From contig NC_087063.1 in NCBI RefSeq assembly GCF_963678635.1, positions 40,316,759 to 40,380,758 on the forward strand: DNA of 64,000 bases. Reading direction: 5' to 3'. The notes beneath the pieces were generated by a model. The model saw nothing but the letters and a program-made list of their open reading frames with translations. It was not told the DNA's origin and searched no databases. Shown here piece after piece: positions 11,716 to 20,700 of this stretch. Source of the stretch: Symsagittifera roscoffensis. Taxonomy: Eukaryota; Xenacoelomorpha; Acoela; Convolutidae. How positions within the stretch are numbered: position 1 is the first letter of the stretch; every line of letters begins with the position of its first letter. The translations under genes were made by a program, and so were the position numbers.

Positions 11716-12648
11716 CTACCTTTCCGAGGTAGCAGTGGTGGTCATTACGCTACAATCTGCACAATTTTGCCTATTGATTGTACGCACCGGGACAACGCCA
11801 ACATGACTTGGCGGCTTGGGCATTGGCCTTGCTTTGACCCAGGAGTATCGGTGCTTCACATAACAGTGATTGATCATTGACTTTCTAACCGAGCACCGGT
11901 AGGAGCAGAGCGGACACTTTAGCACCTCATCACCTGTGCTAGTGTCTTGGTTTGTTGCGAAGGGTTGCCGACTCAGTTGAGGTGCTGAGACGGTCGATTC
12001 TGATGCGCTGATCAGTTTCACATGCGGGTGACAGTTTTGCATGTGCTTTGTCCAACCGCTGACATAGACATAAGTCTTGTTACAGTCGGACAGAGGGCAG
12101 TCGAATTTACCCTTTTTGGACCCCCCGTCGCTGGGCTGCTGGGGGATCTCTGCAGTTCTTTCAATTCCTTTAGTTACAGTTCCATCAGTTCTTTTAGTTA
12201 CAGTTCTTTCATTTCCTTTAGTTTCAATTTCGCTTTCACTACTAGCGGAGGTCTGGACCGAGGGTGAATGATTGTCTCTGAGATGCCTGTACATCTCTTT
12301 TTTGCTATGAAACATTCTACCACAGTTTTCATTAGCACATTGAACTGTTTGCGACTTCTTTCCGATAGCATTTGCTTTGAAATCCCCACCGTCTGTGAAC
12401 TTAAGTTTGGTTGTCGGATTATGTAACCAGTTATCCTGGTCGCACTTGGTCTTGAGCCCATGGTTGTCAAGATCAGTCCTGAGCTGCCTAACCCAATCTT
12501 TTTGCCAAACTTTAGCACCTTCAAGTAGTTCATTCAAGCTATCGGCCCCGATGTTTTTAAAGGAAGCATACAGTTGTACCCTTCTCCTGCATAGTTGGTG
12601 AGCGACTGGCGTTATTTTTACTTTTTCATTCAGTTCCTTTAGTTTCAT
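11716..12648 (-). CDS. C-terminal extension of the LINE protein with three C2H2 zinc fingers
   Basis: 310 codons in the same frame as the RT, separated from it only by the TGA at 12655-12657 and two codons. In the active parent it is therefore probably the C-terminus of the same polyprotein. It has three finger-like motifs: C104-x4-C, H122/H127; C184-x4-C, H202/H207; and C245-x2-C, H261/H266. Between fingers one and two is a short imperfect repeat of TVTKG-ERT type (about 148-166). The N-terminal 90 residues are basic. C-terminal zinc fingers in LINEs are generally taken to bind nucleic acid; their exact role here is inferred. The frame is followed by a ~110-bp 3' UTR. Confidence 0.8.
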   Translation of the reverse strand: MKLKELNEKVKITPVAHQLCRRRVQLYASFKNIGADSLNELLEGAKVWQKDWVRQLRTDLDNHGLKTKCDQDNWLHNPTTKLKFTDGGDFKANAIGKKSQTVQCANENCGRMFHSKKEMYRHLRDNHSPSVQTSASSESEIETKGNERTVTKRTDGTVTKGIERTAEIPQQPSDGGSKKGKFDCPLSDCNKTYVYVSGWTKHMQNCHPHVKLISASESTVSAPQLSRQPFATNQDTSTGDEVLKCPLCSYRCSVRKSMINHCYVKHRYSWVKARPMPKPPSHVGVVPVRTINRQNCADCSVMTTTATSER

Positions 12649-12654
12649 TTCATT

Positions 12655-14643
12655 TCAGGTTTCTAGCTTGAGACACATTCTTTTAGCGCGGTGTATAACC
12701 GCTTCTAATCTACCAAGATCGGTGCATCTGATGACAAGGGTCTCTAAGCCGTATAGCAGGACAGGCTTTAGGAATGTCTCAATGAGGAGACCCTTGTTCC
12801 TTAGTGTCAACCTTTTAGACACCAAGGCCGGTCTAAGACGTAACATTGCTATTCTTGTCTTAGAAATGCGAGCGCTGATAGCCTTGTCAGCGCTGCTATC
12901 GGATGCTATGGTGCTGCTGAGGTACTCGAAGCGATTAACCTGTTCAACTTGTTCACCGAGTACATTGATAGAAACATTAGTATTGTCTTTGGTGATAATT
13001 ACAATGCTTTTAGTTTTCTCGACAGATATTTCGAATTGAGCCATTCCAAAGGTTTTTGCCATCTCATTCAGCGACTTGGTAGCATTTTCTTGGTTGTCAG
13101 AGATCAAAGCCAGATCATCAGCGTATGCAAAGTTTCTTTTCTCCCCACTGGTCTTACTAAGGAGGAAGTCAAAAAGGATGATAAGCAACAGTGGGCCTAA
13201 AACGCACCCTTGCCTCACCCCTCGGTTCACTATAAAGGTGTTATCCTTATCAAGCTTACCGATGGGTTTGGTGTGGAGCGCTTCAATCAAACTGATGATA
13301 TCTCCTGGGATTCCAAAATCCCTTAGGGCAATAAACAGCACTTCCCTATCAATTAAATCAAAAGCCTTCTTCAGGTCGATGAAAGTCATACAAAGAGGTT
13401 GCTGGTTCTCAATCCTTCTTTGCAGCAAACATCTAATTGCAAAGATAGCTTGGTCCGTTGACCTGTGGCTTCGGAACCCAAATTGATAAGGTGAGATCTT
13501 GGGCAGCTGCTTATTCACCCTATTTGCAATCACCTTTGCGAACACTTTGCCAACTTGGTCAAGAAGGAAGATGCTCCGGTAATTGTTCGGTTCTGCTCTG
13601 CTTCCTTTCTTGAACAGATTGAATACTACTGCGTCCCTCCAAATTTGGGGAACTTTCCCCGGATCAAGCCAGATATCAGTGAAAATTCTTGTGAGAGGCT
13701 TGAGAATTATCTTCTCGAGCAACTTAAGAAGGTCACTGGTGATCTGACTCTCTCCGGAAGCCTTGCCCGTGTTATTTTTTCTCAAGGCTTGTAGTACCTC
13801 GGCTCCTTTAGGAGGTCCACTATCCGCACCTGAAAGTGACCTTTCAACAAACTTTTCACTCGCCGGTCTGTTCGTAAACAGATTCTCATGATGCCTTTGA
13901 AACTTCACATTACTGACTTCACCTTTGCTCCTCCTCTCCAACCAACTCAGGCGAACACTCCTAAGAGTCTCTTTCAACACCTTAAACGCTTCACGCGTTT
14001 GTCCGAGGACGTGCTTGTCTTGAAACCCTTCCAGACCACTCTCTAACATCTCATTTTGGGCAAACTTCCTCAACTTGTTGCACTTCAAGTTTAGCCTTTT
14101 TCTTGCAGCAACCAATTCGTCAGTTCTGTTGTTTAGAACCTGAAGATGTACACTTCTCCTTTCTTTAAATACCAAACGTTGTTCAGTATTTAAATATTCC
14201 AAGAATCTACCCTCTTTTTCCTCAGGTTCCGGAACCGTTAACCAGGCATGGGCATTGGACACCAACTCCTTAAGAGTTCTATTGAAGCTCTCAATGGAGT
14301 CAGTGTGGGACAAGCGGTTATCTGATGTTAGGAACGAGCTACCTTGGGCCGATTTCAGCCAGGTATTGATTTTGGACCGTAGTCCAGGAGACTTCCTTTT
14401 TAAGCTTTTTCTGAGAAAATTTTTGCCGTCAAACGCCATTTTGCCTGGTTCTTTCGGGGGTAAGACCACGCCTACAAGTTTAGCATGATCTGAGTGATGC
14501 CCGGTACTACCTCCCCAGCTGGCTCTCATATCTCTCCAGACCGTGTTCCGATCGGACAAGATATAATCGATGACAGCACCTGAGCCTCTGGGGTGACGCC
14601 ACGTTATAAGCCTACTTAAAGGTTTCTTGAATAACGTGTTCAC
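12655..14643 (-). CDS. LINE reverse transcriptase with the endonuclease C-terminus
   Basis: A 662-codon frame in continuity with the endonuclease across the frameshift. Its nominal first codon is GTG, which is an artefact of the break. Residues about 25-55 carry the end of the endonuclease (IDYILSD, then HHSDHAKLVG). A charged linker follows to about 290. The reverse transcriptase then shows NNYRSI near 353, QFGFRSHRSTDQA near 387, FIDLKKAFD at 421-429, GVRQGCVLGP near 475 and the catalytic YADD at 507-510. The thumb and connection run to RLEAVIHRAKRMCLK. All RT core motifs look intact. It ends at a TGA that is in the same frame as the next segment, so it is a premature stop, or conceivably a readthrough stop. 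Confidence 0.9.
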   Translation of the reverse strand: MNTLFKKPLSRLITWRHPRGSGAVIDYILSDRNTVWRDMRASWGGSTGHHSDHAKLVGVVLPPKEPGKMAFDGKNFLRKSLKRKSPGLRSKINTWLKSAQGSSFLTSDNRLSHTDSIESFNRTLKELVSNAHAWLTVPEPEEKEGRFLEYLNTEQRLVFKERRSVHLQVLNNRTDELVAARKRLNLKCNKLRKFAQNEMLESGLEGFQDKHVLGQTREAFKVLKETLRSVRLSWLERRSKGEVSNVKFQRHHENLFTNRPASEKFVERSLSGADSGPPKGAEVLQALRKNNTGKASGESQITSDLLKLLEKIILKPLTRIFTDIWLDPGKVPQIWRDAVVFNLFKKGSRAEPNNYRSIFLLDQVGKVFAKVIANRVNKQLPKISPYQFGFRSHRSTDQAIFAIRCLLQRRIENQQPLCMTFIDLKKAFDLIDREVLFIALRDFGIPGDIISLIEALHTKPIGKLDKDNTFIVNRGVRQGCVLGPLLLIILFDFLLSKTSGEKRNFAYADDLALISDNQENATKSLNEMAKTFGMAQFEISVEKTKSIVIITKDNTNVSINVLGEQVEQVNRFEYLSSTIASDSSADKAISARISKTRIAMLRLRPALVSKRLTLRNKGLLIETFLKPVLLYGLETLVIRCTDLGRLEAVIHRAKRMCLKLET

Positions 14644-14648
14644 GATTT

Positions 14649-15233
14649 TTAAATTGTGTGTCGAAGCAATTTCTCACCGTTTGAGTTTGTTTCTTCGTCG
14701 GCAGACCAGGCACCAGCTAGTGGTCTCATTTCGGTCAGTTGCTCCTTACTGATTCTCGCATTCAAATCACCAAATATCAGAGTATGAGATCCAACTTTAC
14801 GGCTGGGGATGCCGTCTTTCATTACTCTGAAGAGATCAGCGTAGAAGCAATCAACCCGCTTTTCACCTTTCTCATCATCAGGGTTAGTGGGACTGTAACA
14901 AACGACTATTTTAAACGTTTCACTATTGATGCGACTACTCAACCAGACTACCATAACTCGGTCACTTTGGCACCTATGCCTGGTTAGTTTCAAGTTCAAC
15001 GAATTGAAAATGAGAGCAACCCCGTTTCTACCTTTCCTCTCGGGGTCTCTCGCGCACACAAAAGTGTAGTTTCTACCAAGATCAGAGACTCCGTCGCTAT
15101 TTAAGCGGGTCTCGCATAAACCCAGGGCATCAAAATGCCGCTCAAGCATCAGCTGCTCTAACTCTCCTCCTTCCAACCCCCTAAGGGTCCTACAATTCCA
15201 ATGTCCAAACTTCCACGGTTGCTGCCTAACCAA
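14649..15233 (-). CDS. LINE apurinic-type endonuclease domain, N-terminal part (frameshifted)
   Basis: 194 codons encoding the N-terminal two thirds of an exonuclease/endonuclease/phosphatase-fold domain, which nicks target DNA to prime reverse transcription. Visible motifs are GHWNCRTLRG near residue 11, the catalytic-type LGLCETRLN near 38-46, VVCYSPTNPD near 110 and FGDLNAR near 150. The frame ends in TAA at 14649. The remaining endonuclease motifs (IDYILSD and SDHAKL) lie at the start of the next frame at 14643, so a small indel near 14665 splits one domain. It is probably one long protein in the active parent. The first ATG at 15231-15233 follows a ~285-bp leader. Confidence 0.85.
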   Translation of the reverse strand: MVRQQPWKFGHWNCRTLRGLEGGELEQLMLERHFDALGLCETRLNSDGVSDLGRNYTFVCARDPERKGRNGVALIFNSLNLKLTRHRCQSDRVMVVWLSSRINSETFKIVVCYSPTNPDDEKGEKRVDCFYADLFRVMKDGIPSRKVGSHTLIFGDLNARISKEQLTEMRPLAGAWSADEETNSNGEKLLRHTI

Positions 15234-15535
15234 AACATTGTCTCGGGCCGGTCGCTCCTGTTACCGATTGGTTTATCTCATTGGTTTGAATGTAGGTAGG
15301 ATTTTTACAGGTATGGCTTACTGGACCGTATTACCCAACCTCTGTTATTACACCGAGGAGGCGTTAAGCAAAATTCCTCACGGAAAATCGCCTGCAGTTT
15401 AGTAATGATACCAATGGTAGATGTATCTTCCGACTCTCGCCGAGGTGAGATCGCTGATTACCGCAGATTACCTGCGAACGACTCAATCCTTACGCGGGGA
15501 GGCACTGCATATGAGAGTCAATAATTTGATTAATA

Positions 15536-16191
15536 TTTTTTACACCATTGAAGCTATCGGTTTCCTAAAATCATATTTGAAAAATATTTTACATTCAATT
15601 ATATTTTGCAAAGTTCTGAAGGTTTAACTTTTGCCAGTTTGGCCATGCTCTGGACTAAGTTATGTGCGTTTTGAAGAAATAATTGTAATGCTGAAAAATT
15701 AAAGCAAAATACATTTATGCGTAACAAATTATCCCGCTCAAGAAAATTGTTCCAGTTTGAATTGAGGCTAGCTAAGCTAATCGGTCGTATTAATATCTTA
15801 CTATTAAGTTTTCACAATTGATTTTTGGTATTGTCCAAAATTGATAATTTTTAAAAATTTGTTCCAAAACACTAATATCTATGGAATAAAGGGCAGTCGA
15901 AACATTCAGATCTTTGTCCTGATATACGAGCATTCTTGTTTGTATCAACGGTTGATTTTCATGATTTTTGAATTTTTATGATTCTATTTTCACTTCTTTG
16001 CTAAATAATTTTGTTTCATTAGTTTTTTTTTCTGTTTTTGAATCTGAATAAAATTGTGCATCACAAATTTGGTTTTTTAAGTCAAATCTTTCATAGTTGT
16101 TTCTGATAACCATTTATTTTCTGTTCTGATTGTTATTTTATTTATTGATTTTCTGATGATAAATGCTTAATTTTGGCAGTGTATGGGTAGG
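15536..16191. other. AT-rich stretch, nothing recognised
   Basis: No open frame of note and no repeat shared with the rest of the window. Confidence 0.4.
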
Positions 16192-16463
16192 GTACACTCA
16201 AGAAAATGTTAAGGTAAAATTGCCCTAAATGAGTTAAGGTAAATGTTTAAGGTAAAATTAACTATAAAAAAAATTTAAGGTGTTTTTTTAGGCTGATACA
16301 CCTTAAATTTCAACGTGAGGTAATTTAAGGTAAGGTACGGTAAGTTTTTAGGGTGTTTTAAGGTAAATTAAGGTAGTCTTAAGGTAGTGCAAATTTAAGT
16401 TAATTGTTAAGGTGTTTAAATGTATTTTTTAAAGTAAATTTACTTGAACTTTTTTTGAGTGTA
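16192..16463. mobile_element. short TIR element (MITE) filled with AAGGT repeats
   Basis: Bounded by imperfect terminal inverted repeats: TACACTCAAGAAAA on the left and TTTTTTTGAGTGTA on the right. The interior (16200-16440) holds more than a dozen TTAAGGTAA/AAGGTAAATT-like words, partly in tandem and with one inverted segment (ACACCTTAAATTT near 16300). There is no coding capacity. The outermost TA could be part of a TA target duplication. It fits a ~270-bp non-autonomous DNA transposon. Confidence 0.7.
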
Positions 16464-17217
16464 GCTTACGTTTTGCTGGTCATTTGCAGTTGTGTGAAAA
16501 ACTGCTGCTTTTTAAAAGTTTTTGTTCTCGCATAAACGTCAAAAGCGGAGGATTTTTATTTGGTTGTTATTCTGATTTGAAGTTTCTTAAACTGTTATTT
16601 TTTACAATTTGTTTCGTTAGTTTGGGTTCTTGAGCTAGACTAGCATCTAAGTCCGGACGTAGTCGATGAGATAATAAGTAAGTTCGTACTAACTGTTAGA
16701 TATTTTCTTAATTTTCTAACTGGAGGAGTTTCTTTCTAAGAAAGGTTTATTTGACTCTTGTTTTGGTGTTTTGTGTTGTGATCATGCTACAGAATAGGGA
16801 AACAAACTAGAAGACTGAGGTATAAAAATTGTAGAGTTATTGATTTTTACGGTTCACTAGATTTATTTTTTTAAAGCCGGTATCGTCGAAAGGCTAGGGC
16901 TAGATTGTTTCTTCTCAGAAAAGTCATTTAACACTGTTGACCTTGAATGAGTATGATTGGTTTGAGAAATCGCAGATAAGTTTTTGATGATGATTAAATT
17001 TAATTTGTTTTGGTGTTTATAGCAACAATGGAATGTGATTTGAAAACAATAGGCTTTTAGGCACAATTTAAACAAAAATTGAAATAATTAAGGCTATAGT
17101 GAAAAACTAGTTTGATAAACTCAAGAACTCGCTCCTTGAAGGTCTAATAAAATAATTTATAAATTTTGCGAAAAACTGAAACATTAAATCATCCTTAAAA
17201 GTTTTAGAAGAAACTGC
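16464..17217. other. AT-rich stretch, nothing recognised
   Basis: Only a 70-codon minus-strand frame (16863-17075) without motifs. It ends at the target-site duplication of the gypsy element. Confidence 0.4.
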
Positions 17218-17222
17218 CAGTC

Positions 17223-17456
17223 TAATAAAGTATTGTAATACTATGAATCTATGAATAACCTATTAAATTGGTATGTTCAGTATGTACACTAAATGTACAT
17301 AAGCTTAATAGATAAAAGAGAATAAAAGGAAGTAGTTGAATTAAGAACGTTAAAAGGACCACTGACTTGCGTTGATCTCGACCAATGGTCGTAACTAAAC
17401 TGGTATTAATTAAAATACCGAAGGACATTATGACATACTAAAAACAAATCACAACA
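17223..17456 (-). repeat. 3' LTR of gypsy 1
   Basis: 234 bp, matching 23598-23831 with two differences. On the minus strand it is preceded by a short purine-rich GGTGGGAAA (17457-17465), the likely polypurine tract for plus-strand priming, and followed by the CAGTC duplication. An internal TGTACATTTAGTGTACA-type inverted word (17282-17300) is present in both LTRs. Confidence 0.92.
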
Positions 17457-17465
17457 TTTCCCACC

Positions 17466-17787
17466 GGGAAAAAAAATAAAACTGCAAACTAACTATAACT
17501 CTATGTACACCCTTTTTCCCCCTCAGAAAATGGAAGAATTTTACAAACTGCGCCCAGAGGGTAAATATACAGCGGTAAAATAAAATCCACAATTGAAAGA
17601 GAATGTACAAATGTACAGGGTGTCTATACAGAATTACAAATTTTTACAGAGTATGGTAACTAACTATCGAAAACTAATCCACAACGTGTACATTAACATG
17701 TACAATTGTATCTACAGATAAGGTTAAAAAATTTTAAGTCCGACGGAAAATATGAAATGTTTTGAAAAGTTTGAGTTGATATGTCGA
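17466..17787 (-). other. 3' untranslated region of gypsy 1
   Basis: AT-rich spacer between the Gag-Pol stop (TAA at 17788-17790) and the polypurine tract. It contains several TGTAC words (17570-17705) and no open frame. Confidence 0.7.
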
Positions 17788-20700
17788 TTACAAGCATTGG
17801 TCCTCAAATTCATCCAATTTTGCTCTTACTTCTGGATCTATGGTCGAAGAGATCTCACTCAAGTTATCCGTCTCTAAAGAATGGTCCTTAGATGTCGAGT
17901 AGGCTGTGGTTGAATTCGAAGAATTCTCGAGGAGTTGGGTCATCGTGGTTGAACCTGTAGTTCTGCCCATCGGAAGGGAATTCCTTGAGGACCATGATAA
18001 GGTGGTTTCTGCAACTAGCATCTGTCTGGGGGGCGCCTCAGCTAATGGAGTCAATAGTTCGGAAGGGGAGTTTAACAAAAAGATTGGAGATTCCTGAGTC
18101 TGAGCGAATACAGTCGTTGGCATCGCTAATTCGTCTTTCTCTTGCACCGCGTCTATAAATCTCCGACTACCGTAAAACTGAGGGGGTCCCACATTTCTGC
18201 GTGGTCTGGAATTTCGGGTTTTCGGGGTCTCACTTATCGTCTGATCCGGAGTAGTGTCTATCATGATCGGATTGCCCTGAGATCCTTCACTCATATTCTC
18301 GTCGTGTATGACCACAATCTCCCGTGTGTCGTTGCTCGCTGTCCCTTCCAAACTCAATAGTGGGGATTCTACATGACCTGTAATACTTAGGTTCTGGTTA
18401 GACTCGGAATGAGGGTTTTTAGGTACGTTATTATTGGTCACATCGTCAAAGTAATCCTCGATTATCCCGTCCCACGAATCTAAATTTAAGGAAGAAGAAC
18501 CTGAAGAAGGTATTGGAGACTCTTGAGTGTTCGAACTCGCGATCAGTGTGCTGGTCCCTAGTCTGATAGTTTCTGTTCTCGGGGTATCTTGTCTCGAGTG
18601 GCCAGCTTTTGTCGATCCAGCTTTCTTCGGTGGTGAGAGTTTCCTTTTCCCCGCTAAACTCGAATGAATATGAGTGTTATGCCCGGTGGGTGTCTGATTC
18701 ACTATTATCTTTTTGGGCCCTGGGAGTATTTTTCCTCTTATAGCCAGATCCGATTTACGTAAAACGTGCCCGTTGTCAAGGGTAACTGTATGTTCTGACG
18801 AGTCGATAATATCCTTCTTAACCAAATTAAAATAAGGGTCCCTGTTTTTCCTGTTAGACGCCCTTCTATATAAATTACCTCCCGTTACTGCTTTTCTTTT
18901 TCCCATTGGGTCTGAAGTTCGTGTACATTCGTCCTGAGTGATGTTTTGGCTGATCGTCCTGGCTAGCGGTAAGTTTTCTTCTGGGTCCGACGTGCTGTCC
19001 TGTTCCTCGTCCAAGTAGCCATCTTCTGCCCCGTCGTGTAGTTCCCAGTTAGAAACCCGCTCCTTGGACAATATAGTCTTTCCTTTATCTAAATGGTCAA
19101 TATTGGACATCAGATTTTTCCACCTAGTGTTTGCTACTCTGTTAAAATGTTTTTCGAACGGAGTACATCCGATCGCCGTTTGTTTTGAGATTCTCAGGTT
19201 CCATATGATTTTCTCGATCGAATCGTTTAACGAGGGTTTCGGTACTTCAAAAGACATCGCCAGTAATTTCGATTTAATTGTATATACTAGTCTTTCCACT
19301 AGCCCGTTGGATCTGTGGTCCCCGACAGTGCAGTAAATGATTTCTATGTTAAATTTATCGCAAAAGTTTTTGAAATCCTGTGAGAGAAAGCACGACCCAT
19401 GGTCGACTCTAATTTTTTTCGGGAAACCGTGAAGATGACAATAATCGTTTAGAAATGAAATTACGTTTCTTGAGGAAGTGTTATTGACAATCTTGGCCGA
19501 AGGAAACTTAGTGTACCGGTCGATACAAAGCAGAATGTATTTGTTGTTGCCCCAACTAGCATCCAACGGTCCCGCAAAATCCAAATTAATTTCTTCATTC
19601 GCGAATGTCAACGTCGGGAGTTTCGAAATATTGTGGGTGCCTAGTATCACTTTAATGTTCTTACCCGCTTTTAAACATTGAGTACATGTTCTCCCGTGAT
19701 GATAGATTTCTCGGTAAATATGAGGCCACCATAAATATTCGGCGAGAGATTTCATTCCAAACTGTCCTGGGTGAGTCTCGTGTAACATTGAATTGAAAGT
19801 TCCCCTGATGGTAGCTGGGACGACTAGTTTGTTATCTAAGAAGAGTAGCTCGTCTTTCACGTGTAAATCTTTGGCGTAATTCTTCATGTAAGCCCCGTGT
19901 ATGCCCATCGGTCGATTCCTCTTTATCGTCTCTATCAGATCCCACAACACCTTGTCTTGTCTAGTCATGATCTGGAGCAATTTCTTCGAACAATGATTTT
20001 CTGGACGAATTGGAGAATTCGGTAAATTCAGATCAGCCTTATATCTTCTCAAAAGATCTGCGTGGTCGGATGAGAGTCTGTCGTCTCTGAATTTGAGGGC
20101 AATATTGTGTTCTTCTGGGATGATCAGAAGAAGTTCGTTCACTTTGTCCATTGGGAATTCTTGTTTTCTTTTGTTGATTGGTATAAAGTGTCTATTTAAA
20201 AGTAGAAAATGTAAAAGGACTTTGTCCGAAAAGGTAATACTTTTAAAATTAAATTTGGAATTATCGATTGGTTGGCAGGTTGTAGAACAATTTTCTGTCC
20301 GAGAATGGTTTTTGTGGCAAATTTTTATCGACTGAGCGATACAAGATATGATAGCAGCAATAATCTTGAGCTTGAGTAGCGCTAAAGAGCTATTCAATTG
20401 GTATTGACCAATCACGTCGCTTGAATTTTCATTTCCCGATGGGAATGTATTAACTCGTGAATTAGTATTTACAGCGACCGCTGGTCTAACTACAGAATTT
20501 ACAGTAAGTAATTTACAATCTTTATTCGTCGATAAGATGTTCTGAATTCTGTCGATTGAAGCGACTACAAATTCGTCGTCATAATGTGAAATTGGGAGGG
20601 CTTTGCCCGAAGGGAGTCTAGATAAAAGATCCGTAAAGCCCATGTCCTTTCCTGGTATATGTGAAATTTTAAAATTAAAAGGTAAGAGTCTGTTTACCCA

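Larger units (their letters stand above)
11605..15519 (-). mobile_element. full-length APE-type non-LTR retrotransposon (LINE, RTE/CR1-like)
   Basis: The minus strand reads 5' UTR (~285 bp), AP-like endonuclease, reverse transcriptase, C2H2 zinc fingers, short 3' UTR (~110 bp). The element is bounded by the 16-bp target-site duplication AATAATTTGATTAATA at 11589-11604 and 15520-15535, so both ends can be placed to the base. The 3' end reads GATGGGATGAACT, without a poly(A) tail, as in RTE-like elements that end in short ATG-containing repeats (family knowledge). It is more GC-rich than its surroundings. It is inactivated by one frameshift near 14665 and one in-frame TGA at 12655-12657, but is otherwise long and open. 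The family assignment within LINEs is tentative. Confidence 0.85.

Noticed and set aside
12022-14987. Plus-strand frames inside the LINE
   Set aside because: They are antisense shadows of the endonuclease-RT-zinc-finger coding sequence.
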